Below, piece after piece: positions 33,908 to 42,018 of a DNA stretch of 64,000 nt (positions are counted from its first letter, which is position 1; the number at the start of each line of letters is the position of its first letter). The stretch is taken from NCBI RefSeq assembly GCF_007846095.1, contig NZ_VOEI01000001.1, positions 682,001 to 746,000 of the forward strand, written 5' to 3'. A model generated the notes under the pieces. The model did not search any database. It was not told the origin of the DNA and saw only the letters and a list, made by a program, of their open reading frames with translations. This stretch comes from Mucilaginibacter achroorhodeus. Its GTDB lineage: Bacteria; Bacteroidota; Bacteroidia; Sphingobacteriales; Sphingobacteriaceae. A program made the translations under genes and the position numbers.

Positions 33908-35347
33908 ATGGCAACTGCAAAACAAAACTTTTATAAATGGCATAGGATATTGGGCTTAATAGCCCTTATCCCTGTCATGATGTGGACGCTAAGCGGCCTT
34001 TCGCACCCGTTCATGTCAAACTGGTTTAGGCCTACCATTGCCAGAGAAATTTATAAATCGCAGCCTCTGCAGGTAAAGCCAGCCTTATCGCTTAAGCAGG
34101 TGCTGGATAAGAATAAGGTGCCCGGTTTCATTAATTTTGGTACAATAACTTATCAAGAACAACCCTATTACCAGGTGATGGGTATGGATAGTACGTACCA
34201 ATACTATTCGGCTAACACGGGTGACGTGTTGGCTAATGGCGACAGGCTTTACGCTACTTATCTCGCAAGATATTTCACGCAGGATAGTACATCCAAAATT
34301 ACAAGCATCACTATCCAAAAAGCTTTTGATGCCGAGTATCAGCCGATAAACCATCTGTTGCCGGTTTGGAAAATTTCATTTGACCGCCCTGATGGAATGG
34401 ATGTATACATCGAAACCGGCCAGAGCCGTATGGGCACCTTTAATAACAACACCCGCAAAGCAATGCTGGTTGTGTTTGAACAATTGCATACATGGCAGTT
34501 CCTGGCTGCTATAGCCGGTGAGCAGTTCAGGGTAGTAGTGTTATTGATTATCGTTGGGATAATGCTGTTATCCCTCATATCGGGGCTTACGGTTTATGGT
34601 TTATTCTGGAAAAAATTTAAGACAGCCACTGAGAACCGCCGCCGCGATAAACGTAAAGACACCCGATTTGTGCATCGTTTTCACAGGCAGTTAGGTTTAG
34701 CCGTGTCGTTGGTTATGTTTACTTTTACTGTCAGCGGGGCATTTCACCTGTACGTTAAACTGGCTAATGACAGGCATGCCGCCAAGGCGGGCATCAGGCA
34801 AATGGTGAAAACAGCTCAACTGAAAACATCCAATCTTTCTCTACCTGTTGAGGATAGCCTGGTTAAAAACGTCGGATTAGTTCAATTTTACGGACGAACC
34901 TTTTATCAGTTAAATGGCACCAAAAAGCAAGTGCGATATTTCGATGTGGACAACGGTGCTGAACTTGAGAATGGTGATGCCATGTATGCCAACTACCTTG
35001 CATCCTATTACGGTGCCGAGCCGGAAAAGAATGCTGATGGTAAGGTTAAGACAACCCAGATACGTGAATTTACAAATGAGTACGGTTTCATCAATAAACG
35101 TTTGCCGGTGCAGCAAATAAGCTATCCCCATGGCGAAAACTGGTATGTTGAAACTACAACCTCCCAGTTGGCTGCAAAGGTTGCCGGTATAGACAGGGCG
35201 GAAGGGTTATCGTTCATATTTTTACACAAATACTTTGGCATGGCCTGGGCGGGCAAAAACGTGCGGGATATTGCCAGCATGTTAGCAGCGTTGGGCGTTT
35301 TGGTTGTGTCGGTATTTGGCTTTATTGGATTTTTAAAAAACAGATAA
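33908..35347 (+). CDS. PepSY-domain inner-membrane protein (PiuB-like)
   Basis: 479 residues. A first membrane helix (FYKWHRILGLIALIPVMMWTLSG), two PepSY-like regions (about residues 50-160 and 280-400), helices near 190-225, 250-275 and 445-470. WHRILGLIALIP and FHRQLGLAVSLVMFTFTVSG carry His residues typical of PepSY-associated TM proteins of the PiuB type, which are often found beside siderophore or metal receptors and probably bind haem or reduce metal in the periplasm. It is tightly packed in the operon (3 and 2 nt gaps). Confidence 0.9.
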   Translation: MATAKQNFYKWHRILGLIALIPVMMWTLSGLSHPFMSNWFRPTIAREIYKSQPLQVKPALSLKQVLDKNKVPGFINFGTITYQEQPYYQVMGMDSTYQYYSANTGDVLANGDRLYATYLARYFTQDSTSKITSITIQKAFDAEYQPINHLLPVWKISFDRPDGMDVYIETGQSRMGTFNNNTRKAMLVVFEQLHTWQFLAAIAGEQFRVVVLLIIVGIMLLSLISGLTVYGLFWKKFKTATENRRRDKRKDTRFVHRFHRQLGLAVSLVMFTFTVSGAFHLYVKLANDRHAAKAGIRQMVKTAQLKTSNLSLPVEDSLVKNVGLVQFYGRTFYQLNGTKKQVRYFDVDNGAELENGDAMYANYLASYYGAEPEKNADGKVKTTQIREFTNEYGFINKRLPVQQISYPHGENWYVETTTSQLAAKVAGIDRAEGLSFIFLHKYFGMAWAGKNVRDIASMLAALGVLVVSVFGFIGFLKNR

Positions 35348-35349
35348 TT

Positions 35350-35562
35350 ATGAGAAGATACATTTTGATCTTAGCCGTAACAGCGGCAGCGTTGAGCATC
35401 ACTGCGTGTAATTCATCATCACAAAAAGATGCAAAGGCCACAGAGGCTGCAAAGCCTAAAGGCAAATACTATTGCACTATGCATCCTGATGTAACATCAG
35501 ATAAACCGGGCACCTGCAGCAAATGCGGCATGGAACTGGTTGAGCGCGATACGACCAAGTAA
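35350..35562 (+). CDS. Heavy-metal-binding domain lipoprotein
   Basis: 70 residues. Lipoprotein signal with lipid Cys20 (ALSITAC), then a charged linker and a complete heavy-metal-binding domain: YCTMHPDVTSDKPGTCSKCG, with Cys42, His45, Cys56 and Cys59 as likely ligands and a final MELVE. This domain is found in copper and other heavy-metal handling proteins. It is the last gene of the tight TonB-PepSY unit, 2 nt after the PepSY stop, so it probably delivers or buffers the imported metal in the periplasm. Confidence 0.92.
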   Translation: MRRYILILAVTAAALSITACNSSSQKDAKATEAAKPKGKYYCTMHPDVTSDKPGTCSKCGMELVERDTTK

Positions 35563-35605
35563 TCCGCGATCCGGTTGACTGACGCGTTCTACGATACGCT
35601 TGATC

Positions 35606-35708
35606 ACCCTCTCTGCTACAAGCAGCAAAGAGGGTAAAAGAAAACTCCTTACCCTCTTTTCGCACAGCGAAGAGAGGGTCGACGAGCGAAGCGATGTCGG
35701 GGTGAGTC
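35606..35708. repeat. Intergenic GAGAGGG hairpin repeats
   Basis: Two hairpins follow the metal cluster. The first is ACCCTCT-CTGCT-ACA-AGCAG-AGAGGGT-like at 35606-35635. The second, ACCCTCTTTTCGC-ACA-GCGAAGAGAGGGT at 35651-35679, continues with GTCGACGAGCGAAGC and GGGGTGAGT. The second recurs with few changes at 62396-62452. They occupy most of the 213-nt gap before the DsbA-like gene and may also end the metal cluster's transcript. Confidence 0.8.
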
Positions 35709-35775
35709 AATTTTTGACTTTCCCCTTACCCTTCACATTTCTCCTGATCGTAACTTTATCAAAAATAAAAAGCTT

Positions 35776-36474
35776 ATGAACGTTGAGATATGGTCTGATG
35801 TGATGTGCCCTTTCTGTTATATCGGCAAACGCCGTTTTGAAGAGGCGTTGCAACAGTTTCCGCATAAAGATAAAGTTGAGGTTGAATGGAAAAGTTTTCA
35901 GCTAAACCCTGATCTGAAAACAGATCTCAGCGTTAGCCACACACAATACCTTGCCCAAATAAAAGGCTGGACAGAAGATTATGTGCATCAAATGGACCAG
36001 CATGTTACCCAAATGGCGGCAGAAGTTGGCTTAACCTACAACTTATCAAACGCCGTGGTGGCAAACAGTTTTAAAGCTCACCGGTTTGGCCACCTGGCTA
36101 AACAACATGGTTTAGGCGATGCTGCCGAAGAAGCACTTTTCAAAGCCTATTTTACTGATAGCAAAAATACCGATGATGATGCTACGCTTATTGAGCTTGG
36201 CGTTTCCATTGGCCTCGATGCTGAATTGGTAAAACAAACGCTTGCATCAGATGCCTTTGCCGACAAAGTTAGGAGGGATATTAATGAAGCGCAGCAACTT
36301 GGCATACGCGGCGTTCCGTTTTTTGTAATGAATGATAAGTATGCGGTATCAGGCGCACAGCCTGCACCGGTGTTTACGCAAACCCTTGAGAAAGCTTACG
36401 AAGAATGGGGACAGCAACGTAGCGCGTTTGAAGTGGTAGATGGACCAGTATGCGGCCCTGATGGTAACTGTTGA
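35776..36474 (+). CDS. DsbA family oxidoreductase (FrnE-like)
   Basis: 232 residues, no signal peptide, so cytoplasmic. The thioredoxin-like N-terminus has WSDVMCPFCYIGKRRFEEAL, CxxC at Cys11 and Cys14. The helical insertion and the C-terminal cis-Pro segment (LGIRGVPFFVMNDKY AVSGAQ) are characteristic of FrnE/2-hydroxychromene isomerase-type DsbA proteins. Two further Cys lie at the end (PVCGPDGNC), a FrnE-like feature. It may reduce or isomerise disulfides under oxidative stress. It stands alone after the repeat region. Confidence 0.93.
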   Translation: MNVEIWSDVMCPFCYIGKRRFEEALQQFPHKDKVEVEWKSFQLNPDLKTDLSVSHTQYLAQIKGWTEDYVHQMDQHVTQMAAEVGLTYNLSNAVVANSFKAHRFGHLAKQHGLGDAAEEALFKAYFTDSKNTDDDATLIELGVSIGLDAELVKQTLASDAFADKVRRDINEAQQLGIRGVPFFVMNDKYAVSGAQPAPVFTQTLEKAYEEWGQQRSAFEVVDGPVCGPDGNC

Positions 36475-36578
36475 TTTGCACAAAATATTCTTACCTTAAC
36501 ATTAACTTTAGGCAGTGATCTTTCGTAATAGATCATTAAGTCTTAAAAACCTTGCTGCGCAGTGTAAATGTTAAGTGT

Positions 36579-37115
36579 ATGAAAAAAATTTACTGTCAAA
36601 TATTATTGGCTACAACTTTGTTTGTGGCCTTTAGCAGTTGCAAAATGGATCCGCCTGTGTTGCCGGCCAACTTAATACCTATAACAGATGGCCCTAAAGT
36701 AACAGATCCGGGCACGGGTACTAACCCAGGCACACCAGAACCGGTAAATAGCATAGGTTTACCAATCGGCGGCACAAACACCATCAGGATACAACTTAAC
36801 AGTGCCACAGGTATACAAACTTTTAATCAGGTAATGTATAACGATGTTTCGGGCATACTTGATTTTGTTGGTTTACTTAATTCTGACACCATCACTTTCT
36901 CCTATGTAGGTGATAAAACCGGAACGTTTGATCTACTGCTGTTCAGCTACCTTGACTATAGCCTGCCTCCCGGCGAGACAGGTAAGGTAGAGGTAACAGT
37001 ATCAACCATGGATCAATATTCAAAGGGCACAATTAAAGGTGGCTTTACTGCGGACGTTGTAAATAGCAGTGGTCATAAAGAATCTATCAGAGGTTCGTTC
37101 AACATAAAACAATAA
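36579..37115 (+). CDS. Hypothetical lipoprotein
   Basis: 178 residues from ATG 36579 (MKKIYCQILLATTLFVAF); the frame extends nine codons upstream. Lipobox AFSSC with lipid Cys near residue 21 anchors it to a membrane. A Pro/Thr/Gly-rich linker (KVTDPGTGTNPGTPEPVN) joins a beta-rich domain of about 110 residues (NTIRIQLNSATGIQTF to IRGSFNIKQ). No family is recognised. It is alone between the DsbA-like gene and the MFS transporter gene. Confidence 0.75.
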   Translation: MKKIYCQILLATTLFVAFSSCKMDPPVLPANLIPITDGPKVTDPGTGTNPGTPEPVNSIGLPIGGTNTIRIQLNSATGIQTFNQVMYNDVSGILDFVGLLNSDTITFSYVGDKTGTFDLLLFSYLDYSLPPGETGKVEVTVSTMDQYSKGTIKGGFTADVVNSSGHKESIRGSFNIKQ

Positions 37116-37152
37116 TCCCGAAGCAAACACAATTCCTAATAAGGATAATAGC

Positions 37153-37160
37153 TATATTTG
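37153..37160 (+). promoter_or_regulatory. Bacteroidetes -7 box upstream of the MFS gene
   Basis: TATATTTG fits TAnnTTTG, 20 nt before the TTG start at 37181. It supports transcription starting near 37165 and hence the TTG start codon. Confidence 0.5.
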
Positions 37161-37180
37161 TGTAACATTTACACATCGTA

Positions 37181-38329
37181 TTGAGCGCAGTATTACCAAC
37201 TTATAAATTTTCGAGAACAACGCTACGTGCAATAGTTGGCGTAATGTTCTTTATGACCGGGCTTTGTTTTGCCAGTTGGGCATCGCGTATAGCGACTATA
37301 CAACAAACGCTTAAACTTAGTGATGCCGCATTAGGCGGTGTTTTGTTTTCGCTTCCGGTTGGGTTGATCTGCTCACTTCCATTTTCCGGTTGGATAATTA
37401 CCCGCATAGGCAGCCGTAATTTGTTAATTGCTTCGCTTACCATTTACTGCATTACGTTGTCGGTGTTAGGACTTTGCACCAATACTATTCAATTAATTTG
37501 CTGCTTATTGTTGTTTGGCTTTGCCAGCAATGCGGTCAATATATCTGTAAACACCCAAGCCGTTGCTGCTGAGGAAATGTATGGCAGGCCTATCTTAGCC
37601 TCATTTCATGGCCTATGGAGCCTGGCAGGGTTTACCGGTGCAGCCATAGGTACTTTTATGATTGGCCGCGGCATTGTACCACTGCATCATTTCGTGATGA
37701 TCATGCTGGTGGTGTTGCTAACCATTGTAGCGACCTCAAGATTCCTTAAGTTTGATAAGCCCGCAAGTGCAGGACCGGCATTTGTAATGCCTGATAAATC
37801 GCTTATTAAACTCGGGCTTATCGCATTCTGTTCTATGATCTGCGAAGGTGCAATGTTCGATTGGAGCGTTATTTATTTTAAAAAGGTAGTGCTCGCGCCT
37901 CAAGAAATTATGGGCTTGGGTTACACTGCCTTTATGTTTACCATGGCAACAGGGCGTTTTGTAGCCGACAGCTTTTCGCACAGGTTTGGCTTAAAGCGAA
38001 CCCTGCAATTGAGCGGTATGCTTACGGCAACAGGCTTGGCCATTGCTGTTATCTTCCCACATATTTACACCGCTTTGGGTGGATTTTTACTGGTAGGCTT
38101 TGGCGTATCATCTGTAGTACCGTTAGTTTACAGTGCTGCAGGTAAGTCAAAAACCATGTCGCCGGGTGTTGCTATTGCGGCGGTATCTACCATAGCCTTT
38201 ATGGGCTTTTTGGTTGGCCCCCCGGTAATCGGCTTTATCGCAGGTGCGTTTTCGCTACGCGCATCTTTTACGCTAATTGCCTTAATGGGCGTTTGCGTAA
38301 CCGCATTTTCCACCAAAGCTAAAATTTAA
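37181..38329 (+). CDS. MFS transporter
   Basis: 382 residues, 12 predicted membrane helices. The TTG at 37181 gives a short N-terminus before the first helix (AIVGVMFFMTGLCFASWASR); an internal ATG lies within that helix and would remove part of it. Sequence features such as the motif-A-like SGWIITRIGSRNLL loop and the repeated second half (KLGLIAFCSMICEGAMFDWS, SHRFGLKRTL) identify the major facilitator superfamily; a close YfcJ/fucose-permease-like relative is possible. The substrate is unknown. It converges on a 90-residue gene with 1 nt between stops. Confidence 0.92.
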   Translation: MSAVLPTYKFSRTTLRAIVGVMFFMTGLCFASWASRIATIQQTLKLSDAALGGVLFSLPVGLICSLPFSGWIITRIGSRNLLIASLTIYCITLSVLGLCTNTIQLICCLLLFGFASNAVNISVNTQAVAAEEMYGRPILASFHGLWSLAGFTGAAIGTFMIGRGIVPLHHFVMIMLVVLLTIVATSRFLKFDKPASAGPAFVMPDKSLIKLGLIAFCSMICEGAMFDWSVIYFKKVVLAPQEIMGLGYTAFMFTMATGRFVADSFSHRFGLKRTLQLSGMLTATGLAIAVIFPHIYTALGGFLLVGFGVSSVVPLVYSAAGKSKTMSPGVAIAAVSTIAFMGFLVGPPVIGFIAGAFSLRASFTLIALMGVCVTAFSTKAKI

Positions 38330-38330
38330 G

Positions 38331-38603
38331 CTATTCCTCGTTAAGTTCCTCGGCGCTTGGGTTAAGCACGTACTCAAAGTTCTCGTATCCGTTGTGGAAG
38401 ATAAACTTTAAACGCTCGGGAGGTAAATTAATGTCCAGTGCTAATGCAGCAAGTGTTGCCGGTAAGTTATCCCTTATCAATTTCAGATCGCTCACATGCG
38501 GCATCTCAACATGTATCTCATTTCCTTCGGCTTTTATCTCCCAGCCTTTTAAGTTGGCTGCTTGCAATATATCTATCCATTTTTGCTGGTAGGCACTCAT
38601 CAT
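38331..38603 (-). CDS. Small hypothetical protein
   Basis: 90 residues, acidic, soluble, no signal. Starts MMSAYQQKWIDILQAANLKG with two ATGs in a row. The alternation of helix and strand (WEIKAEGNEIHVEMPHVSDL then LPPERLKFIFHNGYENFEYV) suggests a compact alpha/beta fold. No family recognised. Its stop lies 1 nt from the MFS stop on the other strand. Confidence 0.65.
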   Translation of the reverse strand: MMSAYQQKWIDILQAANLKGWEIKAEGNEIHVEMPHVSDLKLIRDNLPATLAALALDINLPPERLKFIFHNGYENFEYVLNPSAEELNEE

Positions 38604-38675
38604 TACAATTATTAGTTTGCTAATAAGAACAAGGCCTGCGCCATTAAGTTTTTTCTGAAATTATGGAATGTAAAA

Positions 38676-38739
38676 GCAAGACGGCCGGCATCCCGAAATA
38701 ACCCCTCAAATTTTTTCGTTATGCTGCCCGGCCGTTTGC
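38676..38739 (-). terminator. Possible terminator after the Rieske gene
   Basis: GCAAGACGGCCGG and CCGGCCGTTTGC pair over a 40-nt loop downstream of the Rieske gene on the minus strand, followed by a short T-rich stretch (CTTGCTTTT). The long loop makes it weaker than the other terminators. Confidence 0.45.
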
Positions 38740-38750
38740 AATGTTAAATG

Positions 38751-39194
38751 CTATGCGGTAACCGTTAAATTGCTACCTGCGATAGCTACGTTGTACTTTT
38801 TAAGTGGTTGTGTGGCCGGGCCAACCTTAACAGCGCCGGTTGTGGTAAACTCGCTGCCATGATTAGGGCAAATGAAAACACCTTGGTTACTATTGAAATT
38901 TATAGCCGTACCCTGGTGTGTGCAGGCCACCTGTACTGCGGTAAAAGAAGCAGGTACATTATCCGCAGCTAACCTAACAATGATAACGCCATTGGCCACT
39001 TTTGAGCTGCCCACGGTTTGTAACTCGCTGCTTAGATCTGCAGATAATACAGCCCCCGACGATGGTGGATTATTGTCGCCCCCCTTATCATCAATAGCAC
39101 TCGGGTTATTTTTTGTGCAGCTAACTACTTCACAGCCAATGCATGCAGCAGCTACACTGATACCTAATTTTGAAAGAAATTCTTGCCTTTTCAT
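38751..39194 (-). CDS. Rieske [2Fe-2S] lipoprotein-like protein
   Basis: 147 residues. N-terminal export signal (MKRQEFLSKLGISVAAACIG) with candidate lipid Cys near 21 or 26, a Pro/Gly/Asp-rich linker, then a Rieske domain: cluster ligands Cys91-x-His93 in CTHQG and Cys109-x2-His112 in CPNHGSEF. The extra disulfide cysteines of bc1-type Rieske proteins are absent. It probably carries electrons in the periplasm. It is 11 nt downstream of the DUF5777 gene and in the ECF-sigma cluster. Confidence 0.92.
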   Translation of the reverse strand: MKRQEFLSKLGISVAAACIGCEVVSCTKNNPSAIDDKGGDNNPPSSGAVLSADLSSELQTVGSSKVANGVIIVRLAADNVPASFTAVQVACTHQGTAINFNSNQGVFICPNHGSEFTTTGAVKVGPATQPLKKYNVAIAGSNLTVTA

Positions 39195-39205
39195 GAGTTT
39201 TTTGT

Positions 39206-40153
39206 TTAGTAAGCTGATTTATGTTTCTTGTTAAAGTCGAATATCCTTGAAATGGTAAAACCTAACCTGAACTGGCCTTTAGCCCAGTTTGAAGTTGTGT
39301 TGCTCATGTAGTTGATCTCTGATATGGCCTGGGCGTTACTTAAGTTGATAGTGAATACGTGCCCACCTGTCTCTATCTCCAGGCCCACGCCTAACCCATC
39401 ATAAAATTTAGGATCTACGCTGTTGTTCCTAAACCTGGAAAAGGGATGAAAATAATCCAATACGATACCCATGCGTTTAGAGAACTTGAGCCTGCCTGCA
39501 GCTGATATAGCAAAGAAGTTATTTTCGTTTGTTGGCGCCAGCGGGAAGGGAATATTGTCGATTACGTAAGAGGGAGATATCTGCAAGGATAAAGCGCTTG
39601 AGAATTTCCGTGCAACAATAGCTTGTGCAAAGTAGGCGAAACGATTGGCAAAATTGTCGTAAATGTTGGTTTCAACATGGTAGGGTTTAAAACCGCCCTT
39701 CAGAAATAAACTTACCGCTACCGGTACGCTATTATCGGTGGTTTGGTGCAGTAGATAGTATTTAAGGTGCATATCTATCAGCTGCTCATACTTGCTTCGG
39801 CCAAGGCCTATGTTAAAGTTGTCGCTGATGCCATACTCAAAACCAATGTAAATGTCCGAAGAGTTATCGAGCCCGAAAAAGGTTTTGCCGCCACCCTGTG
39901 CGCCAGCAATGTCGCCAAAGCGGTGTATCACCAAAAAGTTGAGTTCTTTCTTTTTTACGGTCTCGGTGGTTTGCGAAAATATGAGGCGGGTTGCCTTAAA
40001 GGTTGCAATAACAGGTTCGCCTTTTTCGGGTGAGCTTAGCGTGTTCATTAATGAATCCGTACTGCTGGCTTTTGTAGTACTATCAGATTTTGTTTGCGCA
40101 GAAGCCATAATTGCCGAGCACAGCAATGCTGCAAATAAGAGGGATCTTTTCAT
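39206..40153 (-). CDS. DUF5777 family beta-barrel protein
   Basis: 315 residues with signal peptide (MKRSLLFAALLCSAIMASAQ). The segment ATFKATRLIFSQTTETVKKK followed by VIHRFGDIAG, and FEYGISDNFNIGLGRSKYEQ, match the DUF5777 family, a Bacteroidota outer-membrane beta-barrel of about 310 residues. It ends in an aromatic barrel-closing strand (LGFTISRIFDFNKK). Cotranscribed with YceI (22 nt upstream) and the Rieske gene (11 nt downstream). It may act as the outer-membrane part of a small redox or lipid-handling system. Confidence 0.88.
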   Translation of the reverse strand: MKRSLLFAALLCSAIMASAQTKSDSTTKASSTDSLMNTLSSPEKGEPVIATFKATRLIFSQTTETVKKKELNFLVIHRFGDIAGAQGGGKTFFGLDNSSDIYIGFEYGISDNFNIGLGRSKYEQLIDMHLKYYLLHQTTDNSVPVAVSLFLKGGFKPYHVETNIYDNFANRFAYFAQAIVARKFSSALSLQISPSYVIDNIPFPLAPTNENNFFAISAAGRLKFSKRMGIVLDYFHPFSRFRNNSVDPKFYDGLGVGLEIETGGHVFTINLSNAQAISEINYMSNTTSNWAKGQFRLGFTISRIFDFNKKHKSAY

Positions 40154-40175
40154 GGTTATTGTGAGGGAGTTTTTG

Positions 40176-40718
40176 TTATTTATTAGGCGAGTATGCCGCC
40201 GTTACGTTCACTTTTATAGTTTCGGCGATGTTCTTAAATACCAGTGTGGGTATGTCTATCTTGTGGTCTTTACAAGCCACCATAAACTCGCTGGTTAATG
40301 TAAGGTTACCGCCGCTGATGGTTATTTTGCCCGGTATGGTGCGGTTTTGCTTTACACCGTGCGCTTCAAACACACCTGTAGCGGTAACCGGGTAAACTCC
40401 ATCTTTACCGGTATCTATCTTTTCATTTATTTTGCCTTTAAAGGATGCCTGAGGATACTTATCACTCTCCATGTAGTTCTCGTTAAAATGCTCCTGCATC
40501 AGGGCCTTTTCAAACTTTAAAGAGCGGATAGGCACCGCAAATGCAACCTCTCCTGTTGTGGTGTTCAGCACGGATGTCCCCTTAGCAGATCTGGCTTCGA
40601 TGTCTTCAATCGGTGCCTTCGAATAGATGTTTACAACTGCATTTTTACAGACATAGATGTCCTGCCCCGCCTGATTTATCCCAAACCAGACGAGTAAAAT
40701 TAACCCGATATGTTTCAT
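40176..40718 (-). CDS. YceI family protein
   Basis: 180 residues with signal peptide (MKHIGLILLVWFGINQAG). YceI proteins are periplasmic lipocalin-fold isoprenoid or quinone-binding proteins. Features: the N-terminal VYV-like start (QDIYVCKNAVVNIYSKAPIE), the central FEKALMQEHFNENYMESDKY, which is the family hallmark, and FKGKINEKIDTGKDG. It starts 4 nt after the stop of the membrane/barrel gene, within the ECF sigma cluster, followed by DUF5777. Confidence 0.93.
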   Translation of the reverse strand: MKHIGLILLVWFGINQAGQDIYVCKNAVVNIYSKAPIEDIEARSAKGTSVLNTTTGEVAFAVPIRSLKFEKALMQEHFNENYMESDKYPQASFKGKINEKIDTGKDGVYPVTATGVFEAHGVKQNRTIPGKITISGGNLTLTSEFMVACKDHKIDIPTLVFKNIAETIKVNVTAAYSPNK

Positions 40719-40722
40719 GTTT

Positions 40723-42018
40723 TTACTTAGGTTTTTTGCCCGATATTATGTTCCATGTAGCTCCCACTGCAACCCCTGTCGACTGGAGGTTGACCTTGCC
40801 GTAGCCTATACCTGTTAGCGGTAGTTTCATGTAAGGTTGTATAGCTATCCCGAACCTCGAATTGATATCCCGCTGATAAGTAGCGTTTAAATTAAGTATG
40901 CCAAATATGTGCTGGTTTTGATTGCGAATATTGTACGTAGCCGGTCCCTGCACCCCATTTGGTGGATAATCAAAAGTGTAATTTTCGCGCAGCATAAAGT
41001 AAGATGACAGGCCGGTACCTATGCTGAACTTGTTGCGATTTTTATTATAAACCCGGTAACCAATGTTAAGTGGAATATCCAGCACGGCACAGCTTGCATA
41101 AACCTCACTGGGGTTTGTTGAAAATTTATAGGCTGATGAGTAGGCGGAGAACGGCGCAGCGTAAGGTTTATCAGCATAAACCGCGCCCGTGCTGATGGTC
41201 CATTTTGATAAGCCAACCGTAAACATTAAACCTGCGTTTGTACCTACGCGGGTATTACTTAAACCGTTCACGCTGTTTACATCCGGTGACGCAACAATTG
41301 TCATGGCGAAAGTAGGTTGATAGCTTACCGCCGTTCCAACTGTTTTAAGAGGCTTTTTAATATCATCTACAACCGATACTAACTCCATCCTTTTGGCGCC
41401 GTTGATCACACTATCAGCATGTTTCAGTGCTGCGAGGTTCACCGCCGGATCTGGCGGTGTTGTGTCACGCTTTATGCTATTGTAAGTGATAGCAGGCTCG
41501 TTGCTGCTGCTTCTTACTAAACTTTTATTTGCAGAATCTTTCAATAATGGCTCACCTGTGTAATGCGGTACAATGATGCCATTATTAAGCATACGGTTGC
41601 CCGGTGCAGCAGATAAGGTGAAGAACGATTTACGTTTACGGCTCTTTTCATTTGCACTAACTACGCTGTTTTTACCGGCCGAAAGTGTACCACTTGCGAG
41701 AACTTCCTGTTGCTGCACGGGCGAACCGTTTTTAGTTGAGTCTTTTTTTGTCTGCGGCTTCTTAGTTGTTACTTGTTGGTTTGTGGTTTTATTATCACCC
41801 TTAAAGTAAGCTAATCCAATTACGATCAGCAGCATTGCTGCAATGGTAGTGATGAGATAAATAATGTTTTTAGGGATGCCACTGGCCTTAGGAGCCTGCC
41901 CATCCAGCATAGCTTCAAGCTTGTCCCAATCAGCCTCGCGGTATGATGCATTGTCGCCCGGGTCGCTGAGGCCGCGGCTAAACAATTTATCAATACTATC
42001 TTCTTTTTCCTCTTTCAT
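40723..42018 (-). CDS. Anti-sigma-like membrane protein with outer-membrane-type C-terminus
   Basis: 431 residues. Residues 1-45 are acidic and cytoplasmic (DADWDKLEAML-type pattern), residues 51-71 form one membrane helix, residues 75-260 are a Thr/Ser/Pro-rich periplasmic linker, and residues 270-431 look like an eight-strand barrel (RDINSRFGIAIQPYMKLPLT, GVAVGATWNIISG). The position directly after an ECF sigma gene, overlapping it by 4 nt, is that of an anti-sigma factor. An inner-membrane helix joined to a barrel-like domain is unusual; the latter may instead be a soluble beta domain. Confidence 0.75.
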   Translation of the reverse strand: MKEEKEDSIDKLFSRGLSDPGDNASYREADWDKLEAMLDGQAPKASGIPKNIIYLITTIAAMLLIVIGLAYFKGDNKTTNQQVTTKKPQTKKDSTKNGSPVQQQEVLASGTLSAGKNSVVSANEKSRKRKSFFTLSAAPGNRMLNNGIIVPHYTGEPLLKDSANKSLVRSSSNEPAITYNSIKRDTTPPDPAVNLAALKHADSVINGAKRMELVSVVDDIKKPLKTVGTAVSYQPTFAMTIVASPDVNSVNGLSNTRVGTNAGLMFTVGLSKWTISTGAVYADKPYAAPFSAYSSAYKFSTNPSEVYASCAVLDIPLNIGYRVYNKNRNKFSIGTGLSSYFMLRENYTFDYPPNGVQGPATYNIRNQNQHIFGILNLNATYQRDINSRFGIAIQPYMKLPLTGIGYGKVNLQSTGVAVGATWNIISGKKPK

